DNA of 64,000 bases from Dyadobacter fanqingshengii (GCF_023822005.2 NZ_CP098806.1:4638501-4702500); one strand, 5' to 3'; numbered from the stretch's first letter, positions 53,614 to 62,133 are shown. Program-made: numbers and translations. The notes: generated from the sequence alone by a model not told the origin.

Positions 53614-55590
53614 ATGAGCCAGCAAACGGTGAATCCACAAACAATTTTGATGCAAGCTTCCAACAACGGGAAAGGTACGCCCGGGACGATAGGCCAGCCA
53701 ATCACCTACGAAAAAATACCAACTCAAATTTTCGCCGATTCCAAAGAAGCTTCCAATGCGGTGGCAAGGGAAATTGCTGATTTGATCCGTCAAAAGCAGA
53801 AAGAGGGTAAGAAATGTGTGTTGGGCTTAGCGACTGGATCTTCACCAAAAACGGTTTATGCAATTCTTGTGCGCATGCACAAGGAGGAAGGTTTGAGTTT
53901 CAAGAATGTGATTTCATTCAACCTGGATGAATATTACCAAATGGAGCCGGATTCGATTTACAGCTATCACCGGTTCATGAAAGAGCAGTTGTTCGACCAC
54001 GTGGATATTGCAAAGGAGAATTATTTCCTTCCGGATGGCACGGTTCCTCCTGCATTACTGCGCGATTACTGCACATCTTACGAAAACAAAATAAACGCTG
54101 TGGGCGGTCTGGATTTCCAGCTTTTGGGAATCGGGGGAAATGGTCACATTGGTTTCAACGAACCGGGATCGCTGATCAATTCCCGTACAAGGCTGATCAC
54201 ACTCGACCATTCTACGCGCGTTGCGGCTGGGATGGAGTTTGGCGGATTGCATAATGTGCCTCGTAAAGCCATTACATTGGGTGTTGCGCCTATTTTGAAT
54301 GCACGCCGCATTGTGCTCCTGGCTTGGGGTGAAAGAAAAGCTTCGGTAATACGCGGCGCTGTTGAAGGCCCGGTTACTGAATTGAACCCTGCTTCTTATT
54401 TGCAGGCGCATCCGGATGTTTCGTTCGTTGTGGATGAAAGCGCTGCTTCCGAACTTACCCGCATTAAGACGCCTTGGGCTGTTGATTCGGTAATTTGGGA
54501 TAATAAAATGATCAAAAAGGCGATCAGCCATTTGTCGAGCTCGCTGAACAAGCCCATTCTTAAATTGACTGATAAGGATTACAATGACAATGGTATGAGC
54601 GATTTGCTGGCCCAATATGGTTCCGGCTATGAGATCAATATCAACGTATTTAATCAATTACAACATACCATTACAGGATGGCCGGGTGGAAAACCCAATG
54701 CGGATGATACACACCGTCCTGAAAGAGCGCAGCCATCCAAGAAACGCGTATTGATTTTCAGCCCGCATCCGGACGATGATATCATTTCAATGGGTGGAAC
54801 ATTCCAGCGATTGGTGGATCAGGGACATGAAGTGCATGTGGCTTACCAGACTTCGGGTAACATTGCCGTTGCGGATGATGAGGCATTGCGTTTTATCGAT
54901 TTCGTGGTTGACTTCAACAAAGGTTTTGGCATCGACAGCCCGGACGCAAACAAGCTGTTCCTGGATGCAAAAGAGTTTTTGAAACATACCAAAGACAGTG
55001 AAATTGATACGCCTGAGATCAGGAAAGTGAAAGGATTGCTTCGCCAGGGTGAGGCTAAGGCGACTTGCCGGTTTGTGGGCATTCCAACGAGCCAGGCGCA
55101 CTTTCTGAACATGCCATTCTACGAAACAGGAACGGTTCAGAAAAAACCGATCGGGGAAGAAGATATCCGCATCATTGAAGCGCTTATTGAAGAAGTAAAA
55201 CCACATCAGATCTACGCGGCCGGTGACTTCGCTGATCCGCACGGAACGCATAAAGTTTGCTGGGATGCCATTGAGGCAGCATTGCAGCGTTCGAAACATA
55301 AAAATTTCATGAAGGATTGCTGGGTATGGTTATACCGCGGAGCATGGGCTGAGTGGGACATTTATGAAATTGAAATGGCAGTGCCGATGAGCCCGGATCA
55401 GGTTCTGAAAAAACGTCAGGGAATATTTAAGCACCAGTCTCAAAAGGACGGCGTTGTGTTCCAGGGCGAAGATTCGAGGGAATTCTGGCAACGTGCAGAA
55501 GAGCGTAACCGCGCAACGGCTCACTTGTATGACGAGCTTGGGTTAGCTGAGTACGAAGCAATGGAAGCTTTTGTAAGATGGAAATTTTAA
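53614..55590 (+). CDS. nagB: Glucosamine-6-phosphate deaminase fused to a LmbE/PIG-L-type deacetylase domain
   Basis: 658 residues, two domains. Residues ~30-295 are NagB: GLATGSSP (71-78), NLDEYY (103-108) and GIGGNGHIGFNEP (172-184) include the active-site residues. Residues ~375-655 are a LmbE/PIG-L domain with the zinc motif PHPDDD at 384-389 and a later ADPHGTHK. NagB turns glucosamine-6-P into fructose-6-P and ammonia; the second domain may deacetylate an N-acetylglucosamine compound, so the fusion could do deacetylation and deamination in sequence. This fusion is known in Bacteroidota. Single gene with shared terminator downstream. Confidence 0.92.
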   Translation: MSQQTVNPQTILMQASNNGKGTPGTIGQPITYEKIPTQIFADSKEASNAVAREIADLIRQKQKEGKKCVLGLATGSSPKTVYAILVRMHKEEGLSFKNVISFNLDEYYQMEPDSIYSYHRFMKEQLFDHVDIAKENYFLPDGTVPPALLRDYCTSYENKINAVGGLDFQLLGIGGNGHIGFNEPGSLINSRTRLITLDHSTRVAAGMEFGGLHNVPRKAITLGVAPILNARRIVLLAWGERKASVIRGAVEGPVTELNPASYLQAHPDVSFVVDESAASELTRIKTPWAVDSVIWDNKMIKKAISHLSSSLNKPILKLTDKDYNDNGMSDLLAQYGSGYEININVFNQLQHTITGWPGGKPNADDTHRPERAQPSKKRVLIFSPHPDDDIISMGGTFQRLVDQGHEVHVAYQTSGNIAVADDEALRFIDFVVDFNKGFGIDSPDANKLFLDAKEFLKHTKDSEIDTPEIRKVKGLLRQGEAKATCRFVGIPTSQAHFLNMPFYETGTVQKKPIGEEDIRIIEALIEEVKPHQIYAAGDFADPHGTHKVCWDAIEAALQRSKHKNFMKDCWVWLYRGAWAEWDIYEIEMAVPMSPDQVLKKRQGIFKHQSQKDGVVFQGEDSREFWQRAEERNRATAHLYDELGLAEYEAMEAFVRWKF

Positions 55591-55602
55591 GGTTTGCTTG
55601 TT

Positions 55603-55644
55603 AAAAGTAAAAGCCCGGTGTTCACACATCGGGCTTTTACTTTT
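55603..55644. terminator. Bidirectional terminator after nagB and the 54-residue ORF
   Basis: A 15-bp perfect stem (55603-55617 with 55630-55644) with AAAA and TTTT at its ends, between two convergent genes. Confidence 0.9.
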
Positions 55645-55660
55645 ATATGTCATTTTACTA

Positions 55661-55825
55661 CTACAATTCCATATCCATCCACATTCGCTGGGCCATTTTC
55701 TCGACCATTTTAACGACGCCTTCAACGGCGCCAAAGATTATGCAAAGCGGCAAAATTATTGGCAAAAATATAAGCCATTGCAATGCCATCGTGAAATTAA
55801 ATCGTTTTGAAATTGGCGTTTTCAT
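55661..55825 (-). CDS. 54-residue membrane protein (small ORF)
   Basis: Reading the minus strand from ATG 55823-55825 gives a 54-residue ORF ending in TAG (55661-55663). After a basic start (MKTPISKRFNF) there is one hydrophobic segment at ~13-34 (MALQWLIFLPIILPLCIIFG), then an amphipathic Met- and Lys-rich tail (VKMVEKMAQRMWMDMEL). It shares the strong bidirectional terminator with nagB, which supports expression. No family known to me. The plus strand here also has short open frames, without protein-like features. Confidence 0.6.
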   Translation of the reverse strand: MKTPISKRFNFTMALQWLIFLPIILPLCIIFGAVEGVVKMVEKMAQRMWMDMEL

Positions 55826-56066
55826 ATCAGGTTCAGGTTATTAACATAGGAGTTTGATATCCCCAAGTTAGAGATTTTATTTATTTCCAACAAAGTAATT
55901 CACAAAAAACGTTCTCTTAATGTAGAAAATTTTTATATAGAATGTAACTATTCTGTTGAAATTACTAATAAAAGCAAGCGCTACGAGGTTGCTACCCGCC
56001 GAAATTGACCCCGCTCTAAAAAAATTTTTGTTTATTTGTTATAGTTAAATAAATCAAAAATCCGAT

Positions 56067-57953
56067 ATGCCGTCTTCCGACATCATACAATTATTACCAG
56101 ATTCCATAGCCAATCAAATTGCTGCCGGCGAGGTTGTTCAGCGACCTGCATCGGTGGTGAAGGAGCTTATGGAAAATGCCATTGATGCGAAGGCGAACCA
56201 TGTTCAGGTTATTTTGAAAGAGGCTGGGAGGACGCTCATTCAGATCATCGATGATGGCTCTGGAATGTCTGAAACGGATGCCAGAATGAGTTTTGAAAGG
56301 CACGCTACGTCAAAGATCCGGCAGTCGGAAGATCTTTTCAGGATCCGTACGATGGGCTTCCGCGGCGAGGCGCTCGCTTCCATTGCTGCTATTGCACAAG
56401 TTGAGCTCAGGACGCGTCAGGAGTTTGACGAGTTGGGCACCATGATCCGGATCGACGGCTCGGAGATTAAAGCGCAGGAAGCCGTTGCGTGTTTAAAAGG
56501 GACAAACCTTTCAGTTAAAAATCTGTTTTTTAATGTTCCCGCCCGACGAAACTTCCTGAAATCCAATTCCGTTGAAATGCGTCATGTTCTGGACGAATTT
56601 CAAAGAGTTGCGCTGGCACATCCGCAGGTTAGTTTCACATTGCACCATAACGATACGGAGGTTTTTAATCTGCAATCAGGCAAGCTGGTAAGGCGGATCA
56701 TTGATATTTACGGGAAGAGTTATCGGGAGCAACTGGCTTTTTGTCAGGAAGATACATCCTACATTAGCGTGCGCGGCTACATTGGAAAACCTGAATTTGC
56801 CAGAAAAACACGTGGAGAGCAGTTTTTCTTTGTGAATGATCGCTATATCAAGCATAGTTACATGCATCATGCGGTTATCAGCGCTTTTGATGGCACTATA
56901 CCGGAAGGAAGTCACCCATTTTACGTGCTTTTTATTGAAATTGACCCCTCGCACATCGATATAAATATTCATCCAACAAAAACCGAAATCAAGTTTGACG
57001 ACGAAAGATCGGTTTATGCGATTGTTATGGCAGCCGTGAAAAAGGCGGTTGGCGTATATAATCTGTCGCAGTCTATTGATTTTGATGATAATATCAATTT
57101 TTTAAATCCGACAGCCTCAGATCAGAATCATAACCTGATCCCGAGAACAGTAATGCCGGACTGGGCCGCACAATCCAAAAAAGGCGAAGGAGGACAGTCC
57201 AGATCGAACCTTACCAATTGGAATAAACTTTTCGAAGGATTACAAAATACCGAAGACCGCAACCGGGAACTGGCTGCATTTGAAATCAATGCGACCACCG
57301 TTTCCAGGCCTTCGTTTCAGGAGCAGCCCAAAACCATTGCCAGCAAGATTAACAGGATGGCTTCGGAAGTAATCTCTGCGCCCGAAAGCGATGCTGTGCT
57401 TTTTCAGCTTCATAACCGATACATTCTCTCGCAGGTGAAAGACGGCATAATGCTGATCGACCAAAAAGCTGCTTACGAAAGGATCCTGTACGAGCGATAT
57501 CGTAAAATGCTTACGAACAGAAATGGAGCCTGCCAGCAACTGCTTTTCCCAAAAACGATCCGGCTCACGCATTCGGATATGCAGCTGGTGAACGAGACTA
57601 AAAAGGAAATCCGGAGTCTGGGATTTGAATTCGACGAGTTTGGATCCAATGAACTGATCATTAGGGGAATTCCGGCCGACTTACCAGAAGAAAGCGAGCA
57701 GGACCTTTTTGAGGAGCTGATTGAGCAACTTAAACAGAGTTATTCCGACCTTAAACTAAATAAACCTGAAAGCCTTTCGCGTTCGCTCGCCAGGCGCTTC
57801 TCCGTCCGTTATGCAGTGAAGCTTTCATTCGTAGAAATTCACACATTAATTGATCAGCTATTCGCTTCAACCGACCCTAACAGAACGCCCAGCGGCGAGG
57901 CTATCATTGTTTTGCTTACGATGGATAAACTTACGAGTATATTTAAGGCCTAG
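56067..57953 (+). CDS. mutL: DNA mismatch repair protein MutL
   Basis: 628 residues. GHKL ATPase: VVKELMENAIDA with Glu36, DDGSGM (62-67) and GFRGEALASI (97-106). Linker ~330-430; C-terminal dimerisation domain from ~435. The endonuclease motif DQHA(X)2E(X)4E reads D465-Q-K-A-A-Y-E471-R-I-L-Y-E476, so the His is replaced by Lys, and the C-terminal Cys-rich CPHGRP motif reads TPSGEA instead. Nicking activity may therefore be absent or altered. Starts a unit that continues with two rhomboids 55 bases on. Confidence 0.95.
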   Translation: MPSSDIIQLLPDSIANQIAAGEVVQRPASVVKELMENAIDAKANHVQVILKEAGRTLIQIIDDGSGMSETDARMSFERHATSKIRQSEDLFRIRTMGFRGEALASIAAIAQVELRTRQEFDELGTMIRIDGSEIKAQEAVACLKGTNLSVKNLFFNVPARRNFLKSNSVEMRHVLDEFQRVALAHPQVSFTLHHNDTEVFNLQSGKLVRRIIDIYGKSYREQLAFCQEDTSYISVRGYIGKPEFARKTRGEQFFFVNDRYIKHSYMHHAVISAFDGTIPEGSHPFYVLFIEIDPSHIDINIHPTKTEIKFDDERSVYAIVMAAVKKAVGVYNLSQSIDFDDNINFLNPTASDQNHNLIPRTVMPDWAAQSKKGEGGQSRSNLTNWNKLFEGLQNTEDRNRELAAFEINATTVSRPSFQEQPKTIASKINRMASEVISAPESDAVLFQLHNRYILSQVKDGIMLIDQKAAYERILYERYRKMLTNRNGACQQLLFPKTIRLTHSDMQLVNETKKEIRSLGFEFDEFGSNELIIRGIPADLPEESEQDLFEELIEQLKQSYSDLKLNKPESLSRSLARRFSVRYAVKLSFVEIHTLIDQLFASTDPNRTPSGEAIIVLLTMDKLTSIFKA

Positions 57954-58008
57954 CGAACAAAAATATAGGGTGATCAGTTATTGAATAAATCTTGATTAAA
58001 CACAAAAT

Positions 58009-58794
58009 ATGTTATCCATAACCCCTACCGTCAAGAACTTACTAATTCTTAATATTCTCTTTTTCGTAGTTGATTCCTACATTTTTAATCTCACAAATGT
58101 CTTTGCGCTGCGTTCTGTATTTTCGCCTGCGTTTCTGCCATTCCAGTTTGTAACGTACATGTTTTTGCATGGCAGTTTTGGACATTTGTTCAGCAATATG
58201 TTTGGTTTGTTTATGTTTGGCCCATTGCTGGAACGCGGCTGGGGACCGAAGAAATTTTTGTTTTTCTACTTTTTCACAGGCATAGGAGCCGGGGTTCTTT
58301 TTTCAGGAATTGACTATTTTGAAAATAGCCAGGTTAGGCAGGCTGTTGAAATATTTACTCAAAATCCGACACCCGACGGGCTCGTGGATTTTATGAGTAA
58401 ACACGCTGAAAGAATTTACGAAGCCAACCTTGATTTTTTAAATAAGTTTGAAGACAATCCCACAAATTCTGGTTACATTCAACAAAGTGTAGAATTTGTA
58501 AATACATACTATCAAAGTTTGATTAATACGCCACTGGTTGGTGCTTCCGGAGCAATTTTCGGTATCCTCATGGCGTTTGGTTTATTGTTTCCGAATACTG
58601 AGCTTTTTCTCCTTTTTGTTCCGTTTCCGATTAAGGCTAAATATTTTGTTGCTTTTTACGGTTTGTACGAATTATATGCAGGATTTCAAAATGCTCAGTC
58701 AGACAATGTTGCTCATTTTGCGCATATTGGAGGAATGCTATTTGCATATATATTGTTGCGTTACTGGAACACGCAAAAAACAAATTTCTATTGA
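58009..58794 (+). CDS. Rhomboid-family intramembrane serine protease with internal insertion
   Basis: 261 residues. Ser180 in GASGAIFG and His239 in AHIGG form the catalytic dyad; helix-2 motif HGSFGHLFSNM supplies the oxyanion region. Between ~103 and ~170 there is a soluble ~70-residue insertion (acidic, helical) in the loop before the catalytic helix, uncommon for rhomboids. Three bases separate it from the second rhomboid gene, so they are co-transcribed after mutL. Substrates are unknown. Confidence 0.9.
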   Translation: MLSITPTVKNLLILNILFFVVDSYIFNLTNVFALRSVFSPAFLPFQFVTYMFLHGSFGHLFSNMFGLFMFGPLLERGWGPKKFLFFYFFTGIGAGVLFSGIDYFENSQVRQAVEIFTQNPTPDGLVDFMSKHAERIYEANLDFLNKFEDNPTNSGYIQQSVEFVNTYYQSLINTPLVGASGAIFGILMAFGLLFPNTELFLLFVPFPIKAKYFVAFYGLYELYAGFQNAQSDNVAHFAHIGGMLFAYILLRYWNTQKTNFY

Positions 58795-58797
58795 GAG

Positions 58798-59715
58798 ATG
58801 AGCAATATTGTTGATGACGTAAAAAGGGAGTTTGCCAAATCAGAGAATGCACTTGTCAAGATAATCCTTGTAAATACCGCAGTTTTCTTGACATTACTGC
58901 TATTGAAGATTATTCTGACGCTTTCTCAATCTTCAAACGTTTATAACGCGGTAATTAATACCCTGCAGCTCCCTGCTGCAACAAACGAGTTTTTGTACAA
59001 GCCCTGGACGCTCGTCACTTACTTTTTCACACACGACGATATTTTCCATATCCTTTTCAATATGCTATTCCTGTATTGGTTTGGAAAGCTTATTGATGAA
59101 TATCTTGGTGCGAAGCGCGTTATAGCACTGTATATGCTTGGTGGAATTGCGGGCGGATTGATTTACATTGTTCTTTACAACGCCTTACCTTATTTCCAGG
59201 CTCACGTGGAAGGTTCCAGGATGCTGGGTGCTTCGGCAGCAGCCTTTTCTGTTGCAGTAGGAGCCTCTACTTTACTTCCCAACTACACATTCAATCTTAT
59301 TTTTCTAGGGCCGATCCGGATCAAGTTCATCGCTCTTTTTTATATTATCCTATCTCTTGCTCAAACTGTCGGGCCTAATGCCGGGGGTAATCTGGCGCAT
59401 TTGGGTGGTGCATTTATTGGATATGTATTTATCAAATTGTTGCAAAGTGGTACAGACCTTGGTAAGCCGATTTATGCAGTCATGAACGGCTGGTCCCGAT
59501 TGTTCCGCAAACGCCCTTCTATGCAGGTTACTTACCGTGAAAGACAGGTTTACAGAAGCACAAGCGTGTATTCGTCTACGTCTTCGTCGGGAACGATCGA
59601 AATGCCTGATCAAATGGAAATTGATTCTATTTTGGATAAAATTTCCAAATCCGGGTATGAAAGTCTGACGAGAGAAGAAAAGCAAAAGCTGTTCAAGGCA
59701 AGTCAGCAAAAATAA
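58798..59715 (+). CDS. Rhomboid-family intramembrane serine protease with C-terminal extension
   Basis: 305 residues. Ser146 in LGASAAAF and His201 in NLAHLGG; FHILFNMLFLYWFG is the helix-2 motif. A cytoplasmic tail of ~80 residues follows (Ser/Thr-rich, then EIDSILDKISKSGYESLTREEKQKLFKAS, the tail helix of many Bacteroidota rhomboids). No insertion. The two neighbours differ in size and sequence, so they likely have separate substrates. Confidence 0.9.
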   Translation: MSNIVDDVKREFAKSENALVKIILVNTAVFLTLLLLKIILTLSQSSNVYNAVINTLQLPAATNEFLYKPWTLVTYFFTHDDIFHILFNMLFLYWFGKLIDEYLGAKRVIALYMLGGIAGGLIYIVLYNALPYFQAHVEGSRMLGASAAAFSVAVGASTLLPNYTFNLIFLGPIRIKFIALFYIILSLAQTVGPNAGGNLAHLGGAFIGYVFIKLLQSGTDLGKPIYAVMNGWSRLFRKRPSMQVTYRERQVYRSTSVYSSTSSSGTIEMPDQMEIDSILDKISKSGYESLTREEKQKLFKASQQK

Positions 59716-59741
59716 AGTCAGACTTAATGTCCTTATTTACT

Positions 59742-59749
59742 TAATTTTG
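59742..59749 (+). promoter_or_regulatory. Possible -7 box before dxs
   Basis: TAATTTTG fits TAnnTTTG and lies 43 bases before the dxs start. No clear -33 element. Confidence 0.4.
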
Positions 59750-59791
59750 TCTGCGTAATTACCGCAATTTTTTGATTTCAAAAGCCTGAAT

Positions 59792-61738
59792 ATGCTTATA
59801 AAACCTGGGAAATTATTAGCTAAAATTGACTCTCCTGAGGACTTACGAAAGTTAGACAGTTCCCAGCTTCCACAAGTTTGTAATGAATTGCGTCAGTTTA
59901 TTATTGATAATGTTTCCGTCTATGGCGGCCATTTTGGTGCGAGCCTTGGCGTAGTTGAATTAAGCGTTGCGCTTCATTACGTTTTCAACACACCCGACGA
60001 TCAGCTGGTTTGGGATGTAGGACATCAGGCTTATGGTCACAAGATCCTGACTGGCAGAAGAGATAATTTTCATTCTAACCGCACATACGGAGGTCTTTCA
60101 GGATTTCCAAGACGCAGCGAAAGCATTTACGATGCATTTGGGGTGGGACATTCATCTACTTCCATCTCGTCAGCATTGGGTATGGCCGTGGCTTCGGCAT
60201 TGGAAAAAAATTTTGAAAGACAACATATAGCCATTATAGGAGACGGCGCAATGACTGCGGGAATGGCATTCGAAGGCATGAACCATGCCGGAGCAACCGA
60301 TTCCAATCTGCTTATCATTTTAAATGATAACTGCATGGCTATCGATCCCAATGTGGGCGCGCTGAAAGAATATTTGACCGACATCACCACTTCGCAGACT
60401 TATAATAAGTTTAGGGACGAGGTTTGGAATATGCTTGGTAAGATGAGCAATTTTGGAAAGAGCGCTCAGGAGATCGTTTCTAAGGTTGAAACGGTTATGA
60501 AAACGGCTATCCTTCGTCAGAGCAATCTCTTTGAATCATTAGGTTTGAGATATTTCGGACCCATTGACGGCAATGATATTAGCCACCTTACCGAGGTTTT
60601 GAAAGACCTTAAAAGCATTCCCGGACCCAAAATCTTGCATTGCCTAACGGTAAAAGGCAAGGGCTATGGGCCTGCTGAAAAAGATCAAACCAAATGGCAT
60701 TCACCTGGCATATTTGATAAAATAACCGGTGAGATAAAAGTAAAGGTTTACGACCAGCCGCAGGCACCGAAATATCAGGATGTTTTTGGTAACACCATTG
60801 TCGAGCTTGCCAAACAAAATCCTAAGATAGTTGGAGTAACTCCTGCTATGCCATCGGGTTCGTCATTGAATATTATGATGGATTTGATTCCTGAAAGAGC
60901 TTTTGATGTGGGCATCGCTGAACAGCATGCGGTAACATTCTCGGCAGGCATGGCGACGAGAGGAGAGGTTGTGTTTTGTAATATATATTCAACATTCATG
61001 CAGCGGGCTTATGACCAAGTTATTCATGATGTCTGCATTCAAGAGCTTCCCGTTATATTTTGCCTGGATAGGGCGGGGTTAGTAGGAGCAGACGGGCCAA
61101 CACATCACGGCCTATATGACATTGCTTACATGCGTTGCATCCCGAATATGGTGGTTGCTTCACCTATGAATGAGCAAGAGCTAAGAAATTTGATGTACAC
61201 CGCTCAGTTGGAAAGTTTTCAATCAGGAAAGCAAGCCTTCACCATCAGATATCCGAGAGGTGCAGGGGTTATGCCAAATTGGAACACACCGTTTGAAGAA
61301 ATTGTGATAGGTAAGGGCAGGAGGCTGAGACATGGTGAAGACCTTGCTATTTTGTCATTCGGTCCTGTTGGAAATTACGCTTTGAAAGCATGCGAGCAAC
61401 TGGAAAATCACGGCATTTCCGTATCGCTATATGACATGCGTTTTGCGAAGCCATTAGACGAGCCGTTATTGCACGAAATATTTACTAACCACAGTAGAGT
61501 CGTAACAGTAGAAGATGGCTGCTTACAAGGCGGTTTTGGCAGTGCTGTTATCGAATTTATGGCTGACAATGGCTATTCTTCTACGGTTAAAAGGCTGGGC
61601 ATACCAGACAGCATCATTGAACATGGTGAACCCAACGAACTTTACCGTGAGTGCGGCATCGATACTGAGGGCATTGTTAAAACAGTCACAGAGTTCTTAG
61701 ATGCAAAGTCACTCGCTAAAACGGTGATGTTGAATTAA
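59792..61738 (+). CDS. dxs: 1-deoxy-D-xylulose-5-phosphate synthase
   Basis: 648 residues. Thiamine diphosphate-binding GDGAMTAGMAFEGMNHAG...NDNCMAI, N-terminal GHQAYGHKILTGR, and the transketolase-like middle domain with GIAEQHAVTFSAGMA (Glu essential). Makes DXP from pyruvate and glyceraldehyde-3-P, the first step of the MEP pathway whose second enzyme (dxr) is at 34.2 kb. Ends at a strong terminator facing the rRNA operon. Confidence 0.97.
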   Translation: MLIKPGKLLAKIDSPEDLRKLDSSQLPQVCNELRQFIIDNVSVYGGHFGASLGVVELSVALHYVFNTPDDQLVWDVGHQAYGHKILTGRRDNFHSNRTYGGLSGFPRRSESIYDAFGVGHSSTSISSALGMAVASALEKNFERQHIAIIGDGAMTAGMAFEGMNHAGATDSNLLIILNDNCMAIDPNVGALKEYLTDITTSQTYNKFRDEVWNMLGKMSNFGKSAQEIVSKVETVMKTAILRQSNLFESLGLRYFGPIDGNDISHLTEVLKDLKSIPGPKILHCLTVKGKGYGPAEKDQTKWHSPGIFDKITGEIKVKVYDQPQAPKYQDVFGNTIVELAKQNPKIVGVTPAMPSGSSLNIMMDLIPERAFDVGIAEQHAVTFSAGMATRGEVVFCNIYSTFMQRAYDQVIHDVCIQELPVIFCLDRAGLVGADGPTHHGLYDIAYMRCIPNMVVASPMNEQELRNLMYTAQLESFQSGKQAFTIRYPRGAGVMPNWNTPFEEIVIGKGRRLRHGEDLAILSFGPVGNYALKACEQLENHGISVSLYDMRFAKPLDEPLLHEIFTNHSRVVTVEDGCLQGGFGSAVIEFMADNGYSSTVKRLGIPDSIIEHGEPNELYRECGIDTEGIVKTVTEFLDAKSLAKTVMLN

Positions 61739-61758
61739 AAGATTAATAATGTTATTTA

Positions 61759-61790
61759 AAAAGGGCTGCTTTGATAAGCAGCCCTTTTTT
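61759..61790 (+). terminator. Terminator after dxs
   Basis: AAAAGGGCTGCT (61759-61770) with AGCAGCCCTTTT (61777-61788), 12-bp stem, loop 6, then T-tract. Confidence 0.92.
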
Positions 61791-61812
61791 GTCAATGCAG
61801 TATTCAAACTTT

Positions 61813-61870
61813 ATACCATTACATGAAAAAGCCCTTACATTTCTGCAAGGCTTTTTTCATGTAATGGTAT
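61813..61870 (-). terminator. Terminator hairpin ending the rRNA operon
   Basis: A long imperfect inverted repeat: 61813-61833 pairs with 61849-61870 with a single extra T as bulge (core ATGAAAAAGCC / GGCTTTTTTCAT). It is immediately downstream (minus strand) of the degenerate 5S copy. The words flanking it (TAATGGTATT) also occur before the intact 5S gene, so this tail was duplicated with the 5S. Confidence 0.8.
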
Positions 61871-61871
61871 T

Positions 61872-62084
61872 TTGGCGACTACCTACGCGGGCCGACCTAA
61901 TTTTCCAGGTCGAACCGCGCAGGTTTGATCGGGGATGCCTAATCCAAGTATCATCGCCGGTTTCTGGGCTGGGCGCCCCCGGCTTAGCCAGCCGCTCTTA
62001 ACTTCTTTGTTCCGGGACGCGTAGTCGGGACGGGGCGCGTAGCCTGGGAAGAGGTGAAGCGAACGTTGCACCGCCCAGGCCTAA
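61872..62084 (-). pseudogene. Degenerate 5S rRNA copy with GC-rich 14-base-multiple inserts
   Basis: Aligned by eye with the intact 5S gene (62134-62241), the copy keeps TGGCGACTACCTAC, CAGGTTTGAT, CCAAGTATCATCG, CTGGGC, TTAACTTCTTTGTT, TGGGAAGAGGTGAA and CAGGCC in order, but is ~100 bases longer. Net extra lengths at the five sites are 28, 14, 28, 28 (27 plus one stray C) and 14. Inserts lie at 61887-61900 and 61906-61919; 61930-61943; 61967-61997 (two units); ~62014-62044 (two units); and 62059-62074. The inserts are GC-rich against a moderate background. The 5' end no longer pairs with the 3' end in helix I, so it is probably not a functional 5S rRNA. Confidence 0.8.
61887..62044. repeat. 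14-base (4+10) repeat units inside the degenerate 5S copy
   Basis: Units CGGGACGCGTAGTC and CGGGGCGCGTAGCC (around 62013-62044), GGGGATGCCTAATC (61931-61944) and, reversed, GGCTGGGCGCCCCC (61967-61980) share N-G-R-R-A-C-G-C-C-T-A-G-T-C with the array at 19166-19207. Four inserts are flanked by exact direct repeats of four bases: CCTA, CAGG, GGCT and CTTA. Confidence 0.7.
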
Positions 62085-62091
62085 GACACAC

Positions 62092-62122
62092 AAAAAGACC
62101 ATCCTTTTGAGATGGTCTTTTT
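62092..62122 (-). terminator. Terminator-like hairpin between intact and degenerate 5S copies
   Basis: AAAAAGACCATC (62092-62103) with GATGGTCTTTTT (62111-62122), 12-bp stem, T-rich on the minus strand, just after the intact 5S gene. The degenerate copy lies beyond it. Confidence 0.8.
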
Positions 62123-62133
62123 GTAATGGTATT

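Noticed and set aside
54055..55299. Minus-strand open frames opposite nagB
   Set aside because: Antisense to a two-domain enzyme with intact motifs; no independent support.
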